NCBI GenBank assembly: GCA_003162995.1
Contig: PLUZ01000283.1
Coordinates: forward strand, 1-5,120
From: Methylocapsa sp.
Lineage (GTDB): Bacteria > Pseudomonadota > Alphaproteobacteria > Rhizobiales > Beijerinckiaceae
Direction: 5' to 3'
Length of the DNA stretch: 5,120 nt
The position numbers and the translations under genes are program-made. The notes beneath the pieces are model-generated. The model made no database searches and was not told the DNA's origin. It saw only the letters and a list, made by a program, of their open reading frames with translations. Shown here in pieces: positions 5,101 through 5,120 of this stretch. How positions within the stretch are numbered: the first letter of the stretch is position 1; every line of letters starts with the position of its first letter.

Positions 5101-5120
5101 CTTCTCTTCGGGATCGGCTC

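Noticed and set aside
1..5120. CRISPR arrays, tRNA or rRNA genes, and defence or secretion gene clusters.
   Set aside because: I looked for regularly spaced repeats, conserved RNA signatures and typical marker proteins and saw none.

Overview
The window looks like a chromosomal stretch from a GC-rich alphaproteobacterium, probably of the Hyphomicrobiales (Rhizobiales) type. This is inferred from codon use, from the style of the transglutaminase-like and AI-2E family proteins, and from the integrase-like leader peptide; no rRNA or other marker gene is present to prove it. Two genes look intact, a small high-potential iron-sulfur protein (898-1176, +) and a transglutaminase-like protein of 280 residues (1790-2632, +). 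Most of the rest is decayed or rearranged DNA.

Layout. Positions 1-790 hold no convincing gene. They start with a compact element of about 197 bp (23-219) bounded by a perfect 23-bp inverted repeat, then a coding-like but broken stretch (337-566). The HiPIP gene follows, with its own ribosome binding site and a twin-arginine-like signal peptide. Next come a likely N-terminal scrap of an IS256-type transposase (1194-1265, +), the last 48 codons of an unidentified minus-strand gene (1346-1492) and about 300 bp with no clear content, including a run of nine C. The transglutaminase-like gene then has a clear start and stop.

Downstream of 2632 all coding remnants but one are on the minus strand. 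They are a glycine-rich C-terminal scrap (2758-2955) with a possible terminator after it, and the N-terminal part of an AI-2E family transporter (3010-3455), frameshifted near its start and cut off after about 140 residues. A short plus-strand integrase-like leader (3579-3668) comes next. Last is a large oleate hydratase pseudogene (3583-5087) that has lost its FAD-binding Rossmann segment by a clean in-frame deletion and carries a one-base frameshift at a G run.

The genes do not form an obvious joint pathway. The best reading is a region of gene decay seeded by mobile elements, in which two small plus-strand genes survive. The two frameshifts both sit in short G/C homopolymers, so sequencing error must be excluded for them. 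The domain deletion in the oleate hydratase and the truncations cannot be explained that way. I found no CRISPR array, RNA gene or defence-type cluster, and no clear candidate for a new biological system.
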